Part shown: one piece after another, positions 10,200-20,636 of the stretch
How the letters are laid out: the number at the start of each line of letters is the position of its first letter
Numbering within the stretch: the first letter of the stretch is position 1
From: Isoetes taiwanensis
Taxonomy: Eukaryota; Streptophyta; Lycopodiopsida; Isoetales; Isoetaceae
DNA length: 64,000 bases
Direction of reading: 5' to 3'
NCBI GenBank assembly: GCA_021234155.1
Contig: JAJEKV010000113.1
Coordinates: 992,001 to 1,056,000 of the forward strand
Translations under genes and position numbers: made by a program
Notes under the pieces: model-generated
Told to the model about the DNA's origin: nothing
Databases searched by the model: none
Seen by the model: only the letters and a program-made list of their open reading frames with translations

Positions 10200-12492
10200 T
10201 ACTGATTCTTCTTCAATAGCTGTACCAGAAGCTAGTATTACTGGAGTTGGAGCAGAAAAGACAAATGTCGAAGGTTTCTTTCGAAGATTCTTTAAGTTTT
10301 CATGATTTTTTTATTTTTTAAGTGTTTTTGTCTGGCTTGCAGGTTTAGGGAAGGATGCATTGTTGATTCTGGCGACTAGTGCTTCGGCGAAATGCTCTGT
10401 GGTGTCTTTAGAGTCTGAAAGTAAGATTTAGGGTCGAGATTTAGTTTTTTTGTTTGCATGCAAGTGTTTTATGCATTTTTATTCTTGCAGATGGTTCTGG
10501 AGGTTCAAGATTTCTTGCAAATGAAGGTTTTACTTCAGAACAGCTCGGTTTTGGAGGTAAGACTTCATGCATGTTGGTTTTTTTTGTTCTAGCAGAGGAG
10601 GTTCAGGCGCCTGCACCTGTATTAGATTAGTTATTTGTTTATTAGTAGGTTTAATAGGTTTAGTAGATTGCTAACAGGTTATGATGCTTTCCAGATGCAT
10701 CTGGAGTTGCTGATGACCCATCTTTTAGTCTCGGTATCCCATTTGAGGAGTCTTTGAAGGATGGAAGTTCAGATTTGACGTATGAGCCTGTTGTTGGTGG
10801 GAAGAGCTTGAGTACAGATGTTGGTGGAAAGAATATTGAAATAGGGTCGACTTTTAGTGTGATTACAGAAGAAATAACAGATGGACAGAAGTAATAGTAT
10901 GGATGTGAGTGAGATTACTGATCGACGTCGCGGAAAGAAGCCATTTAAGACTGGGGGGTTTGTTGATTTGGATCCAGAACTTGTTAGCAGCGTGAATAAT
11001 GCTTTTGAGAATCCTTTGGAAACAAATAATGAATTGGTGCGGGGAAGATTTGATGCATGGCGGATGCACATTGGAAAACCAATTGATCTTAAGATTGAAG
11101 ACTTGGAATTGAATAATCTTGCTGACAATTTTGAGCAGTTCATGCTATGTGTGTGTCGAATCAATGGCAAGCCATATCCACCAGACTCGTAAGTGCAGTA
11201 TTTATTTTTCTTTATTTGTTTGTGTATTTTTATTTATTCTAACATGTTTTTTGTTGTGCAGGTTGCAAAATTTATTCCGTGGTTTTAACAGAATATTACG
11301 CCGGGCATAGGATGCTAGGGTTATGAATACGTGTATTGAAGAGAACGTGATTGAAATCTATAAGGATGTCAAATTTATGAAGGTACGGACGGCTTTGGAG
11401 GTTGCAATGGAAGATTCTTTCGCAGGTGGCTTCACTTCGAAGAGGAAGAAGTTAGACATATTGAGTAAGGAAGACCAGTCGAGGATTCTGCTGCATCTTG
11501 TGCATCAGGTTATTACCAACTTGGGGCTCCAGAAGAGGTTCGCCTTTTATTGTATGTCATGTTTTTTGATTCGTGGGGGCAAAGAGTTATATAAGGTCAG
11601 GGACTTTCAGTTTTTTGTTGGGAGAGATTTTGTGAATGAATACTTGGAGTATTGTGAGACCACCAGCAAGAATTGGCATGGCAGCATCAACAAGTGCAAA
11701 CCTGTGGATTTCAGGCAGCCCGTTAGATGTTATGAAGGTGACGTGATAGAGTGTTGGAGGCAGTTGGAGTTCTATCTTCCGAAGTACGAGGTCTAGGATA
11801 AGTTTGGCGGCAGATTTATGTTTTTACAGTCAATTAATCGCTCTAGAAAAGACACATGGTATAATACAAATCATGTGTCATGGAAAACCATTTCTACTTG
11901 GATAAATTGGCTGAAATCTGCGAGATCAATGTTAACTTTACCAACAAGAGTTGCAGGAGTATTGCAATTACACAGATGGCGGTATCAGGTGTGCCCATTG
12001 AAGTCAGTATGAGCATCACAGGTCATAAAAGTGCTGAAGCATATCATCGTTATGATCAAAGTGGAGTTGTCGCAAAAGCTTCTTGCTATGGACGTGCTGA
12101 ATAGTGGTAAGACGTATGGCGTGTCTTTTCATAATAATGTTAAAAATTTGAATGCTGGATTATCTGGGAATTCAGAGAAGGTAGCTTGTTTGTGTTCCTC
12201 ATTTGGAAATCAGCCTCTGTGTGATATCTCCAACAGCTTGAATGTGTCAACTTCTGCGCAGGCTGTTAGTACAGGTTCTGGTAGTCTTGTGCCAGTTGAA
12301 ATAGACGATGCATATATGAATGATTTGGATATGGTGTTAAAAGAAAAATCTGCTTTGAAGAAATATTTTTCGTGACCTTATAGAAAGTGCTGCTGCATCT
12401 GGAAGTGTTTCTATTTCAGGTAATAAGATCGAGAGCATCGTCATTCATGTAGGAAGTTTAAATGAAGCTGGCTCTGTTATAAAATCACTGTA
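10200..12492 (+). pseudogene. Tyrosine recombinase (Crypton/DUF3504-like), broken
   Basis: Probable leader exons follow TTGCAG or TTCCAG acceptors at about 10344, 10491 and 10696. The main frame starts near 10881. Intron 11189-11261 (GTAAGT...GTGCAG) joins 'INGKPYPPDS' to 'LQNLFRGFNRILRR', the SAM-like N domain typical of DUF3504 proteins (QRICH1/ZMYM-like). The catalytic domain follows: 'CFLIRGGKEL' (first Arg), 'TTSKNWHGS' (Lys), 'TNKSCRSIA' (the H-x-x-R box with His replaced by Lys), 'ITGHKS' and 'AYHRYDQ' (candidate nucleophile Tyr). Damage: TAG at 11308 and 11794, a frameshift near 11875, another near 12075, and a further shift near 12370. A C-terminal tail ends at 12492. The family recombines DNA by a Tyr-linked intermediate. 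The recombinase call is firm; the Crypton assignment is inference. Confidence 0.75.
11189..11261 (+). other. Spliceosomal intron in the recombinase gene
   Basis: A 73-nt intron with GTAAGTG donor and TTGTGCAG acceptor preceded by a T-rich tract. Removing it restores the family-conserved junction PPDS-LQNLF in frame. This shows the element was transcribed and spliced as a nuclear gene. Confidence 0.75.
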
Positions 12493-12558
12493 AGTAATGT
12501 TGTTGAATTTGGTAGTTTAGTTATAATTTTTTTTATTTTAATTGTTATGGTTTGGAGG

Positions 12559-13180
12559 CACTACAAAAATGTTGCCCCATATCGACGTCTATAACGACGT
12601 CCAGACGTCGTTTAGGCGTCAATAAACGTCGACAAAACGTCGATGAACGATGCCTATAACGACGTGCGCACGTCGTTTTACGTCTTGTCGTCGTCGTTAT
12701 GCACGTCGCAACTGTGGCGTCGTTAAGCGATGACGAGAGGTCGTTGAACGATCGCCGGACATGGTCGCCGCCATCGCTGCCGGGCGGCCGCGTTGCGCTG
12801 CCGCTATGGGCCGTTGATGTGGCAGACGAAGCGGGTAACGCCGTCGTTCGTCGACGCCGACAACATGTCGCTTGCCATCGCGGCACGCCCAAAGACGACG
12901 CCGCCGCCAGCCACGCCGCCGATGTGGCGGTGCACGCCGGCAACGCCATTCAACCACGGAAAGGCATCGGGGCCGACGTGGCGTGCATCGCCGGGCGACG
13001 CCGCTCAACGACGATAAAGACGGGCGCCGACGCGGCGGGCCCATCGCGGTCACCGACGGGCATGCTACCATCCTTTGCCGACACACGCTGACATGGCAAC
13101 ACGCCATCTCCGTCGTTAAACGACGTTCAAAACACGTGGCAGCCACGTGGCGACGTCGTTCAACGACGTTAATCGAATTA
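12559..13180. repeat. CACTA left subterminal repeat region
   Basis: The CACTA terminus is followed by many short GACGTCGTT, AACGACG and GACGTC words in both orientations, then a GC-rich stretch (12760-13090) and a second cluster at 13105-13170 with the near-palindrome CGTCGTTCAACGACG. In En/Spm elements such subterminal motifs bind the accessory protein TnpA. The long frames on both strands here are by-products of high GC and the short period, not genes. Confidence 0.75.
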
Positions 13181-13216
13181 TGAAAAAAAAAATAGAAAAA
13201 ATAGAAGAAAATTACT

Positions 13217-13490
13217 GATTAAATATTAGTATTTATTATAATAGTAAATAAATATTATTTAATATATAATATTAAATAAATAACAAATATGAAATATTAA
13301 CAAAATAAATAAAAGAATAAATCGAGCATAAAAATTTAAAAATTAGAAAAACAAAAGAAAAGTACTGATTAAATATTAGTATTCAGTATCATAGTAGATA
13401 AGCATTATTATTTAATATTTAATATGTAATTAAATATTTAATAAATCAAAGAATCAAAAAATAGAATCGAGCATAAAAATTTTAAAATAA
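13217..13490. repeat. AT-rich tandem duplication
   Basis: Two units of about 150 bp, each starting 'ctgattaaatattagtatt' and ending 'atcgagcataaaaattt'. They are over 80 percent AT. There is no coding potential. Confidence 0.8.
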
Positions 13491-14265
13491 ATAATCATAG
13501 GAAGATCAATTATGCCCCTCCATTTAAGGTACCAATATTTCTTAGTTTTAGCACGGGATATGAGGTGGTTTATTTAAGGCCGCCGCGATATATTTCTTGT
13601 AATAATGAGCAATGAATATTTCTTGTAAACATATTAAGCAATGAATGTTATTATCATTTCCGTGACATAAATATTGAGTGCATGTTGGCAAGCAGAGAGA
13701 TCTAATTGTATATTTTATTTATATTTTACTATAAGGGGTGATAGAGACTGCCTGCATCGAATATAAGTTAATATGCATCGAAGATAAGTCAATATATGAA
13801 AAAAATTAGGCCTAGACTACACTCAGCTCCCCTAAACTAAAACATCAATTCCCTGGATTTATTGTGGATGTAATGGAAATTCAGCTCACCATTCACCGTA
13901 TAAGAACATTTGTCTATGACACATCAAAATAGAATCCCATTTCCTAAGCTTGCTAGGGAATATTTGATATTGCACCAGTAATTGCCACGATGACTTTGTG
14001 TAAGCAATAAAGGAATAATAAGAAAAAAATACAAATTTATGTTCCGCAATATGATGTCCTTGATTGCCTTGATGTTGTGGTAGTTGTAAGGCAGCATAAT
14101 CAATCAAGAAGTGTGGTGGTGTAAAGTACATTTGAAGTGACATGCACAAAAGGTTGTAGAGAACCTGCAAGGTACGTCGGAAGTGGAAAAGGAGAACCGA
14201 TAGCACCATTGTTAATAACATAGCCATTGATGTGGCATAAACCTAGCATATAATAACTATCTAGC
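13491..14265. other. No gene recognised; TIR-like end at 13560-13602
   Basis: The stretch 'ggccgccgcgatatatttcttgtaat' near 13580-13602 is the reverse complement of a motif also found at 8733 and near 58010-58035. It resembles the end of a CACTA-like or MITE family. The rest is AT-rich and shows no gene. Confidence 0.35.
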
Positions 14266-15620
14266 AGATATGATTAAGATGCCTAACTATATGCCTTGAT
14301 TCTACCAAAGTTGGAAGATCAGATTATAAATACAGATAAGATCAAACACTTTAGTGCTCTAGTCTATGCTAATTCTTATCAATACTGCTTTGCGCATCAA
14401 ACAGAGAAATAAAAAGAACCTTAGCTGGCAATGGTCTAATGGGCTCATAAAGATAATACTACCTCCCAGATCTGGATCCAGAATGTCTTTAAAACCAGAT
14501 CTCATAATAACTTCATGGCTAAAACGGGTAAAATCTTTTGAATAGAACTGAAACACTAATCTGGAGATTTGATGAATGTCAGACATGCTATCAAACAAGA
14601 AATGGCAACACTGACAAGCCTTGAGTACATCCTGCCAGAATTGAAAAGAAGGTTACCTTGTCTGGCTTAAAGTCATGCCATCGCATTTCTCCAAATAGTT
14701 CGACGGCCTCTTCCCAACAATATGATGAGCATACCCGGACACCATGGCATTCCATGAAAGAATATCTCGAGCTTGAATTTCGTCAAAGACCTGGCAGGCA
14801 TTTACAATGATGCCACATTTAAAGTATGTGCCTATGAAAGAGTGGCCAATGCAGATACCTATAATAAGTCCAACATTTATAAGATGCATATGGATGTGTT
14901 TGACACATCCCAAAGAACCAACATTAACACAACATTTGAGATGCTGATATATGGAAAGACCTCCAGATGTAGAATGTCGTCTTGTGCAGCAGCTAAACTA
15001 TCTCGCAGATATGGTTAAGATGCCTAACTATATGCCTTGATTCTACCAAAGTTGGAAGATCATATTATAAATACAGATAAGATCAAACACTTTAGTGCTC
15101 TAGTCTATGCTAATTCTTATCAATACCGCTTTGCGCATCAAACAGAGAAATAAAAAGAACCTTAGCTGGCAATGGTCTAATGGGCTCATAAAGACAATAC
15201 TACCTCCCAGATCTGGATCCAGAATGTTTAAAACCAGATCTCATAATAACTTCACGGCTAAAACGTGTAAAATCTTTTGAATAGAGCTGAAACACTAACC
15301 TGGGAGATTTGATGAATGTGAGACATGCTATCAAACAAGAAATGGCAACACTGACAGGCCTTGAGTACATGCTACCAGACTTGAAAAGAAAGTTACCTTG
15401 TCTGGCTTAAAGTCATGCCATTGCATTTCTCCAAATAGTTCCATGGCCTCTTTCCAACAACATGATGAGCATACCCGGTCACCATGGCATTCCATGAAAG
15501 AATATCTCGAGCTTGCATTTCGTCAAAGACCTGGTAGGCATTTACAATGCTGCCACATTTAAAGTATGTGCCTATGAAAGAGTGGCCGATGCAGATACCT
15601 ACAATAAGTCCAACATTTAT
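14266..15620. repeat. Imperfect tandem duplication, period about 740 bp
   Basis: 14266-14880 and 15005-15620 are about 95 percent alike over roughly 615 bp, starting 'gcagatatg(a/g)ttaagatgcc' and ending 'caacatttat'. About 125 bp of unrelated sequence separates them. Small indels differ between copies, for example in the run after 'ccagaatgt'. Both copies contain the PPR fragment. Confidence 0.9.
14590..14913 (-). pseudogene. PPR protein fragment, copy 1
   Basis: The minus strand encodes 'HMHLINVGLIIGICIGHSF', 'IGTYFKCGIIVNACQVFDE' and 'IQARDILSWNAMVSGYAHH', which are the L and S/P motifs of a plant PLS-type PPR protein (organelle RNA-binding). After a frameshift it goes on with 'GEMRWHDFKPDKVTF' and 'SILAGCTQ'. 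Only about two to three repeats remain, with no start, targeting peptide or E/DYW domain. The segment is duplicated at 15335-15650. It lies inside the CACTA, so it may be a captured host-gene piece. Confidence 0.75.
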
Positions 15621-15650
15621 ACGTTGAATATCGTCATCTTTTCGAAGACA
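15335..15650 (-). pseudogene. PPR protein fragment, copy 2
   Basis: This is the second copy of the PPR segment in the 740-bp tandem duplication. The minus-strand repeat motif (A.QVFDE.QARDILSWNAMV.GYAH) is still readable, and the sequence continues into 'PDKVTF'-like coding. The two copies carry different small mutations, so both have decayed since duplication. Confidence 0.7.
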
Positions 15651-16130
15651 CTTATAGCTTCACTACTTTTGCCTCGCAGAACATGCCTTGAAATGATTAT
15701 GGTCCATAAATCCAAATCATAAAATGACATTATTTCAAATACTCGATAGCCTGCATTTAGCATACATGCCAACAAGTATACTTCAATTAGCGAAGAAGTT
15801 ATGTTTTAAAAATTGTATGGAAGGTAGACATTTAAGACCTAGTAAATGAAGTAGCAAAACAGCCCAATAACGTAACCACACAACCTGCAAGTTGCATAAA
15901 AACCTGCAAATTGAGCCAGCCTAAGAGCATCTGCAATCTGTGCAATTATACTACCCATTTACAGAATTTGATTAGACTCGAGCTACAAATAGGCCAGCTC
16001 CAAATGATTTTGGTCAACTTCAAATGACATTTTGGTCAACCTAGAAGGAGTAATTTGTTCCAGCTTGAAATTTTGGATACGAAAGGAATGTGAACAGACA
16101 AAGTTCAAAGATTACCTCTGGCTGAACTTG
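15651..16130. other. No gene recognised
   Basis: AT-rich sequence between the PPR duplication and the GPAT relic. No conserved frame is seen. Confidence 0.4.
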
Positions 16131-16194
16131 TGCATATTAGAACTCCACGCCTGTCAAACAAAAATTGAATGCCGCAAGCCAAAAGGCCAAAGCT

Positions 16195-17205
16195 ACGAAG
16201 CTGAAATTGTCCATAGCTTCACCTCTCCTTTAGAAACTGAGCCCAGGAAAGCAAGAACATAATATTTTTAAATTAAAAGATTACCTCTGGCTGAGCTTGT
16301 ACATATTAGAACTCCAAGACTGTCAAATACTTAAAATGAATGCCATAAAACTAAATGACCAGGTTTACCAAGCTGAAATTGTCCATAGCTTCACTTGTCC
16401 TTTAGAAATTGGGCTCAACCTAGGGCCCAACTCTGCAAAGAGGGCGCTGAACCTTAACAGAAATGGTCCCTACAATTAGTACCCTCTAAGCAGACAACTA
16501 GGTCAACTTCTTTGAGTAGAGATTTCATTTTCTTGGCATCCTGAGCCTTGCATCTTGCAACTTTAATTGGAGACATGAGCTCTGAAACCCTGCTCGAACT
16601 GTAAGTTAGGGCAAGTTATATTTTGCCCCATTGCAAATGATATAAAAACTGGAATAAGCAGGGTTTTGTGAGAAAGGACTAGCAAAACTCCTCTTTTTCC
16701 ATCGATTACTGCAGGATGAGGATTTCCTCTTATAGTTACAGATACTCCAAGCAGAACCTCAACATGTAAATCTAGTCCTTTTGCAAGAGTAACTCCAACC
16801 ATCATTGGAAATATTGCTGATGGCAGAGCAATTGGCATACATATAGAAGAAAAATGGAACACAGGAAAGTCGATCTATGTACCAATCTGCCATCGTGGAA
16901 AACCAAAGGTTTTAGGTAGTCATCCTTACGCATAGGTTCAACCTTTGTTGATGGAACAATGCGCCCTTTCTGGCACTGGAAAAAAGAAGAACATGAGATT
17001 TATGAGAGAACAGATAATTTTACAGGGAAAAGACGAAAAGCCTCACCTTACACGGCAACATAAAATCATGGTCTTCCTTTTGATCGCCAAGTCTTATGTC
17101 CGGCAATTCGTCGCCCAAGGCCTGTTTTAGAGCTTGAGCCTTATTCTTTTCCAACAAGACTGGCTCTCACTAATCCGCTGCATATTCCTGACGATGTTAC
17201 CTGCA
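16195..17205 (-). pseudogene. Plant sn-glycerol-3-phosphate acyltransferase (GPAT) pseudogene
   Basis: Minus-strand blocks follow the plant GPAT order. 'SGICSGLVRASLVGK' is followed by 'ALGDELPDIRLGDQKEDHDF' in an exon ending at 17047 with a GTGAGG donor. After an intron (acceptor before 16975) comes 'GRIVPSTKVEP', 'KPLVFHDGRLVH', 'MPIALPSAIF', 'VTIRGNPHP', 'SHKTLLIP' (acyltransferase motif I, 16650-16673, normally HRTLLDP), 'SPIKVARC', 'LLKEVDLVVC', 'EGTNCRD' (motif III, 16466-16486) and, after a frameshift, 'PFLLRFSALFAEL'. Members of this family make lysophosphatidic or 2-monoacyl glycerol precursors of lipids, cutin or suberin at the ER. The catalytic Asp of H-x4-D is Ile here and at least three frameshifts are present. 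The last exon part ('VAMDNFS') is duplicated around 16200 and 16365. Confidence 0.85.
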
Positions 17206-17780
17206 TTTCTGTAGCCAAAACATGGCACAGACATGAATAATCCTTCAAAGAGCTTGCACCAAACTAGGGCTTCCGTTCATCTGGTGTTAGAGAATGCAAT
17301 GTCATCCGAAAAAACCTCGCGACGTCCTTCTCTATCTCCCCATCCTATTTTCTTGGCATTTTCTATTTTCCATAACCGTCGATCTAGGCAATTTACGATC
17401 CATTGGTGTTGAATAGTGCCAAATCAAGTTTAGCTGACGTGGAACTGTTACGTGGATAGCCTAGAATTGCAAGGAGGGTTGCATGCTTAGTTAGGCTCGC
17501 GTGCTAATAATAAAAACAAAGCATAAAAAATTTACATTGAATTCAATTAATATATTTCACAATGTAATTTGCACATTACAAAATATATTGAGTCAATTTA
17601 CCATAAACTAAAAGACTTGAAAATTTTACAACAAAAAAACTAAGTCTTTAGTTGTTGCTATGCCCACTTCCCTTTTGGATTGGGCTCATCTTCGCTCTTC
17701 ATCTACCGCATTATATTATATCGCAACAATTAGGTCATTGTAGTCGCAAATAATTATGTATGTAGTGAATGATACATACT
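17206..17780. other. No gene recognised
   Basis: Between the GPAT relic and the CACTA accessory ORFs. AT-rich from about 17500. No conserved frame. Confidence 0.4.
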
Positions 17781-17789
17781 TCCCCGCTC

Positions 17790-18060
17790 ACGCAAGCAAT
17801 GTGGCGTATTGATGGTCGACGATTGCCTTTTTTTGAAGGCCCTTTCGCTCATCTTTAGCAACATTTCTCTTGAACAAAGGCCCTCCGTTGAGAATGAGCA
17901 CCAAAACTAATGTTAATATTCAATGTGAGAACCTAAATTATAAACCAAATTTATACTTACAAATAGCTTATTAGTACCCTCATAACCGCCAGATCCAGCC
18001 TTTATTGGCACTATAGTCGCCACTTGCTTCGCCGCGACTCGCCCTCAAAGTCGGCGCCGT
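17790..18060 (-). other. Possible exons of a CACTA accessory ORF
   Basis: Two minus-strand stretches look coding. One reads 'VATIVPIKAGSGGYEGTNKL' and ends near 17960 at a GTATAA donor. The other, after a TTAG acceptor near 17905, reads 'VAKDERKGLQKKAIVDHQYA' and ends in a stop near 17800. I do not recognise the family. Position downstream of 18142-18568 on the same strand suggests the same accessory gene or a neighbour. Confidence 0.3.
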
Positions 18061-18141
18061 TCTATCTACCCCTTTCTTTGATAATATGTTGACCTTCAAA
18101 CACTGCAATGCAACACAAGGTCTTAGTCCACGTGGTGTCAT

Positions 18142-18568
18142 CTAATTATACGACTCATGGGAGAGATGATGTACTTCAAATGCCTCATCAGTCCACCCTA
18201 GAGGTTTTGCCACTGCCTCTATCGAGACTCCTGCAGCTTCTGCCAATTCTATCAGCTGCTTCTTCTGATTACCTCTGCAAAATATAAATAAAATATGAGT
18301 ACAATGAGGTTATCATGAATAACGAAGTAGCCTAATACCTGGTGGCTTTAACATGCTGACCACAATGTTTTACAATCTCCCTCCATGAGATGTCTCCTGA
18401 CTTGAGCTCGGGATATTCTTCTTCTATCGCCGTTTTGATCAAATTTTTTTCCACATCAAAGGCTCCCAAGTCCCAATCACCCTTGTGGACGTTTTGGCAA
18501 ATGTTATTTGTGACATTATTAACATGAATCCAAAAAAGCGAGCCATCTTCAGTGGTCTTGCGAGGCAT
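18142..18568 (-). CDS. Two-exon ORF, probable CACTA accessory (TnpA-like) protein
   Basis: Exon 18568-18339 begins MPRKTTEDGSLFWIHVNNV and ends HVKATR. Intron 18338-18275 (GTATTAG donor, TTTTGCAG acceptor) leads to exon 18274-18142, reading GNQKKQLIELAEAAGVSIEA and ending HLSHESYN. The spliced product is about 120 residues. An AG acceptor directly upstream of the ATG means further 5' exons are possible. No family is recognised. Its place on the same strand as, and downstream of, the CACTA transposase fits the second gene of En/Spm elements, but that is inference from position. No stop or frameshift is seen in it. Confidence 0.45.
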
Positions 18569-18639
18569 CTTCTGAAAGGACTACACTCAACATACGACTA
18601 ACATATGAATATGTGTTAGTGAACAAAAAATGGTATAAT

Positions 18640-19340
18640 TCAAGATGAACTCATTGATACTCAAAGACATGCTGACGTGCAGGTGGTGCATGATCTTTAA
18701 TATAGCTTGAAGAGGAATTACGTCCACGGGAACGTGAACGACGGTCGATGCTCTTTCATGCGGGTACTATCTCCTCATCCTCGGGAACGGGCCTAAGATA
18801 TTTCAAGGAGTGTATGAGCTATGACGAAAGGTGTTCATAGTCGGACCTCATCCTACTTCGCTGAATAGCCCTTTCCGCAATCTCCCTTTCTTCTTCAAGG
18901 CCATCGTGCTTTTTGCAATTCATTCCACCTATCTTTAGCGGGCGCCGATGATATCTCTCGGAGTTCCCCGCTTTTGTCTTGCTCGCCGATCGAACGATTT
19001 TTCTTCTTCTAGAAGAAGAAGACCACCACCACAACCACAACGATTTTAAAACCCACGATATTACAAAAGGACTATGTCGCATTTACATGCTACATTTAAA
19101 AACATTTATTAGAACGTTAAAAATAAATGGCTAACTTACATCTTATCCTAGAAAATAATCCATACCAAATCCGCACAATGGTGGAGGTGGCTGGTGGTGG
19201 CGAAGCTATACCGAAGAAGGACCAACCTCGCCTCTTAAAGGCCTTCTCAGGTTTAGGGCCGTCCATAAGGCTACCAATCCAGTAAAGAAATAAAGTTGTC
19301 AACCCAAGATATGCCATTGTGCCGTAGCCCATGATGGCTG
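18640..19340 (-). other. Possible further coding segments of the CACTA accessory gene
   Basis: Minus-strand open stretches include a basic, serine/arginine-rich segment around 18660-18745 ('DRRSRSRGRNSSSSYIKD') and 18819-19082 ('EEEREIAERAIQRSR', a charged helix). None has a recognised domain. They may be exons of the same gene as 18142-18568. A hydrophobic frame at 19117-19332 has no support. Confidence 0.25.
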
Positions 19341-20636
19341 GATATGTGCAAAAACTTGTAAGTTATTTATATGGAGTGTGATGAATAACATATTAGGAAA
19401 GCAAGAAATGTTAGCAACATGGAAAGTTCATTACACAAACTTATGACAAAATAAAAGTTTCAAAACATTGAAATTTGTATAATAAAAGATTAGACAATTA
19501 AAAAAAATTACTATTCTTAAACATGGCAAGATATACAATGTTTTATTCATTTTTTTTTTTTTTTGAAGAACTGTGTCATCAATATATTAAAAGAATGGTG
19601 TTTTATTCATTCTTTGAGTTGTAACAACAACAGTTTTGACATCTCCAAGGCATCTATGCACTTCATGTGTCATCTTTGTCTCACAACCATGGTAGAAGAT
19701 ATTCCAACACTTTGTAAGACAGGTTCCATATTTCTCTGCTCATGAATCCTCATCTCCTCACGAATCTGGTTCAAGCGTCGGAGTATACCTTCAATGGCTA
19801 TGTATCCCAAAAGTATACTCTCACAATCGAGGATCCGAGGATTGTTTTAAGCGAGTAGCGCAATACTCCATTCACAAAAGGAATGCAAAAAATGAAAGTC
19901 GGCCGGTGACATTTAAAGAAACAGACACGTCGTTTAAGGACGTCCAATCGTCGTTTAAAGTCCTTTAGTCGTCATTTAACGATGTCATGTCGTTGTTTAA
20001 CGACGTCCTGGTCCATAATGACGTTGTACGGTAGAATAGAAGATATTTGTTTTACTATTGTTAACAAGATATTTTTGAGGCACCTGATGCCACAACTATG
20101 CATTTCTTCATCCTTATGAAAACAAAATTTCCTAGCCCTTGGATTTCGTGCAGGTAGGTGAGGTTCCAGAAGGCGTGTCAGGGGTCGCATCAAAGCCAAA
20201 TTTCAGGAATCCCAGGTCATGACCAGCATACATGCCCCAGAACGGCGATTCGATTTTGCCACATTGTTTGGGCATTGCGGAGGCCCCGGAACGATGATTC
20301 GACTTTGCCACGTCGTTCGGAATGGTGAAATTACCTTAGGGAGTTGCAATACTAATGTTGCCTAATGGTTTGGAGTATAAACAAATAAGCATGTCAAAGT
20401 ATTTTCTTATTCATCTGTGGGAAAAAATATGATAGTAATACAATAATACAGGTTCAATCGATGATAGTCATCCTATTATGACAATAGTATAGCCCCGCTA
20501 TTCGACTATCATCTCTTCTTGACCTTCAAATATGCGGCGCGAGCGAGCCGTACATGGAACTACGAACCACCACGCATCTTGCAAAGGATCTGAGACGAAG
20601 GTGACCTACAAAACCTCTATTACATTAGTTCATTTG
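19341..20636. other. Poly-T site and a CACTA-type palindrome cluster, no gene
   Basis: A T run at about 19551-19564 followed by 'gaagaactgtgtcatcaatatatta' resembles the start of a minus-strand retroposon tail. 19925-20030 has a cluster of CGTCGTTTAA/AACGACG words like the CACTA subterminal regions. No coding sequence is recognised. Confidence 0.4.

Larger units (their letters stand above)
9852..12558 (+). mobile_element. Crypton-like YR element, 5' part
   Basis: This is the left portion of an element interrupted by the CACTA at 12559. It starts with a GC-rich inverted repeat (9858-9971), then a pyrimidine-rich leader with a long T run, several intron-separated exons, and a tyrosine recombinase gene ending at 12492. 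Its 3' tail continues after the CACTA, at 41199-41710. A 1.1-kb relative at 43831-44938 shares both the 5' inverted repeat and the 3' hairpin, which defines the ends. No reverse transcriptase, LTR or DDE transposase lies within it, so of the YR-bearing groups Crypton fits better than DIRS or Ngaro. Confidence 0.7.

Noticed and set aside
12545-13183. Several long GC-rich frames on both strands
   Set aside because: They overlap the CACTA subterminal repeats, are mutually overlapping, rich in Arg/Ala, and have no motif.
8733-13602. A CACTA element bounded by ATTACAAGAAAT ends, with AAT on both sides
   Set aside because: It would cross the 12559-41198 CACTA, which has a better TSD and rejoins a defined target. 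Crossing elements cannot both be intact insertions.
19117-19332. Small hydrophobic minus-strand protein
   Set aside because: No conserved pattern, and it lies in a region where the adjacent coding stretches are in other frames.
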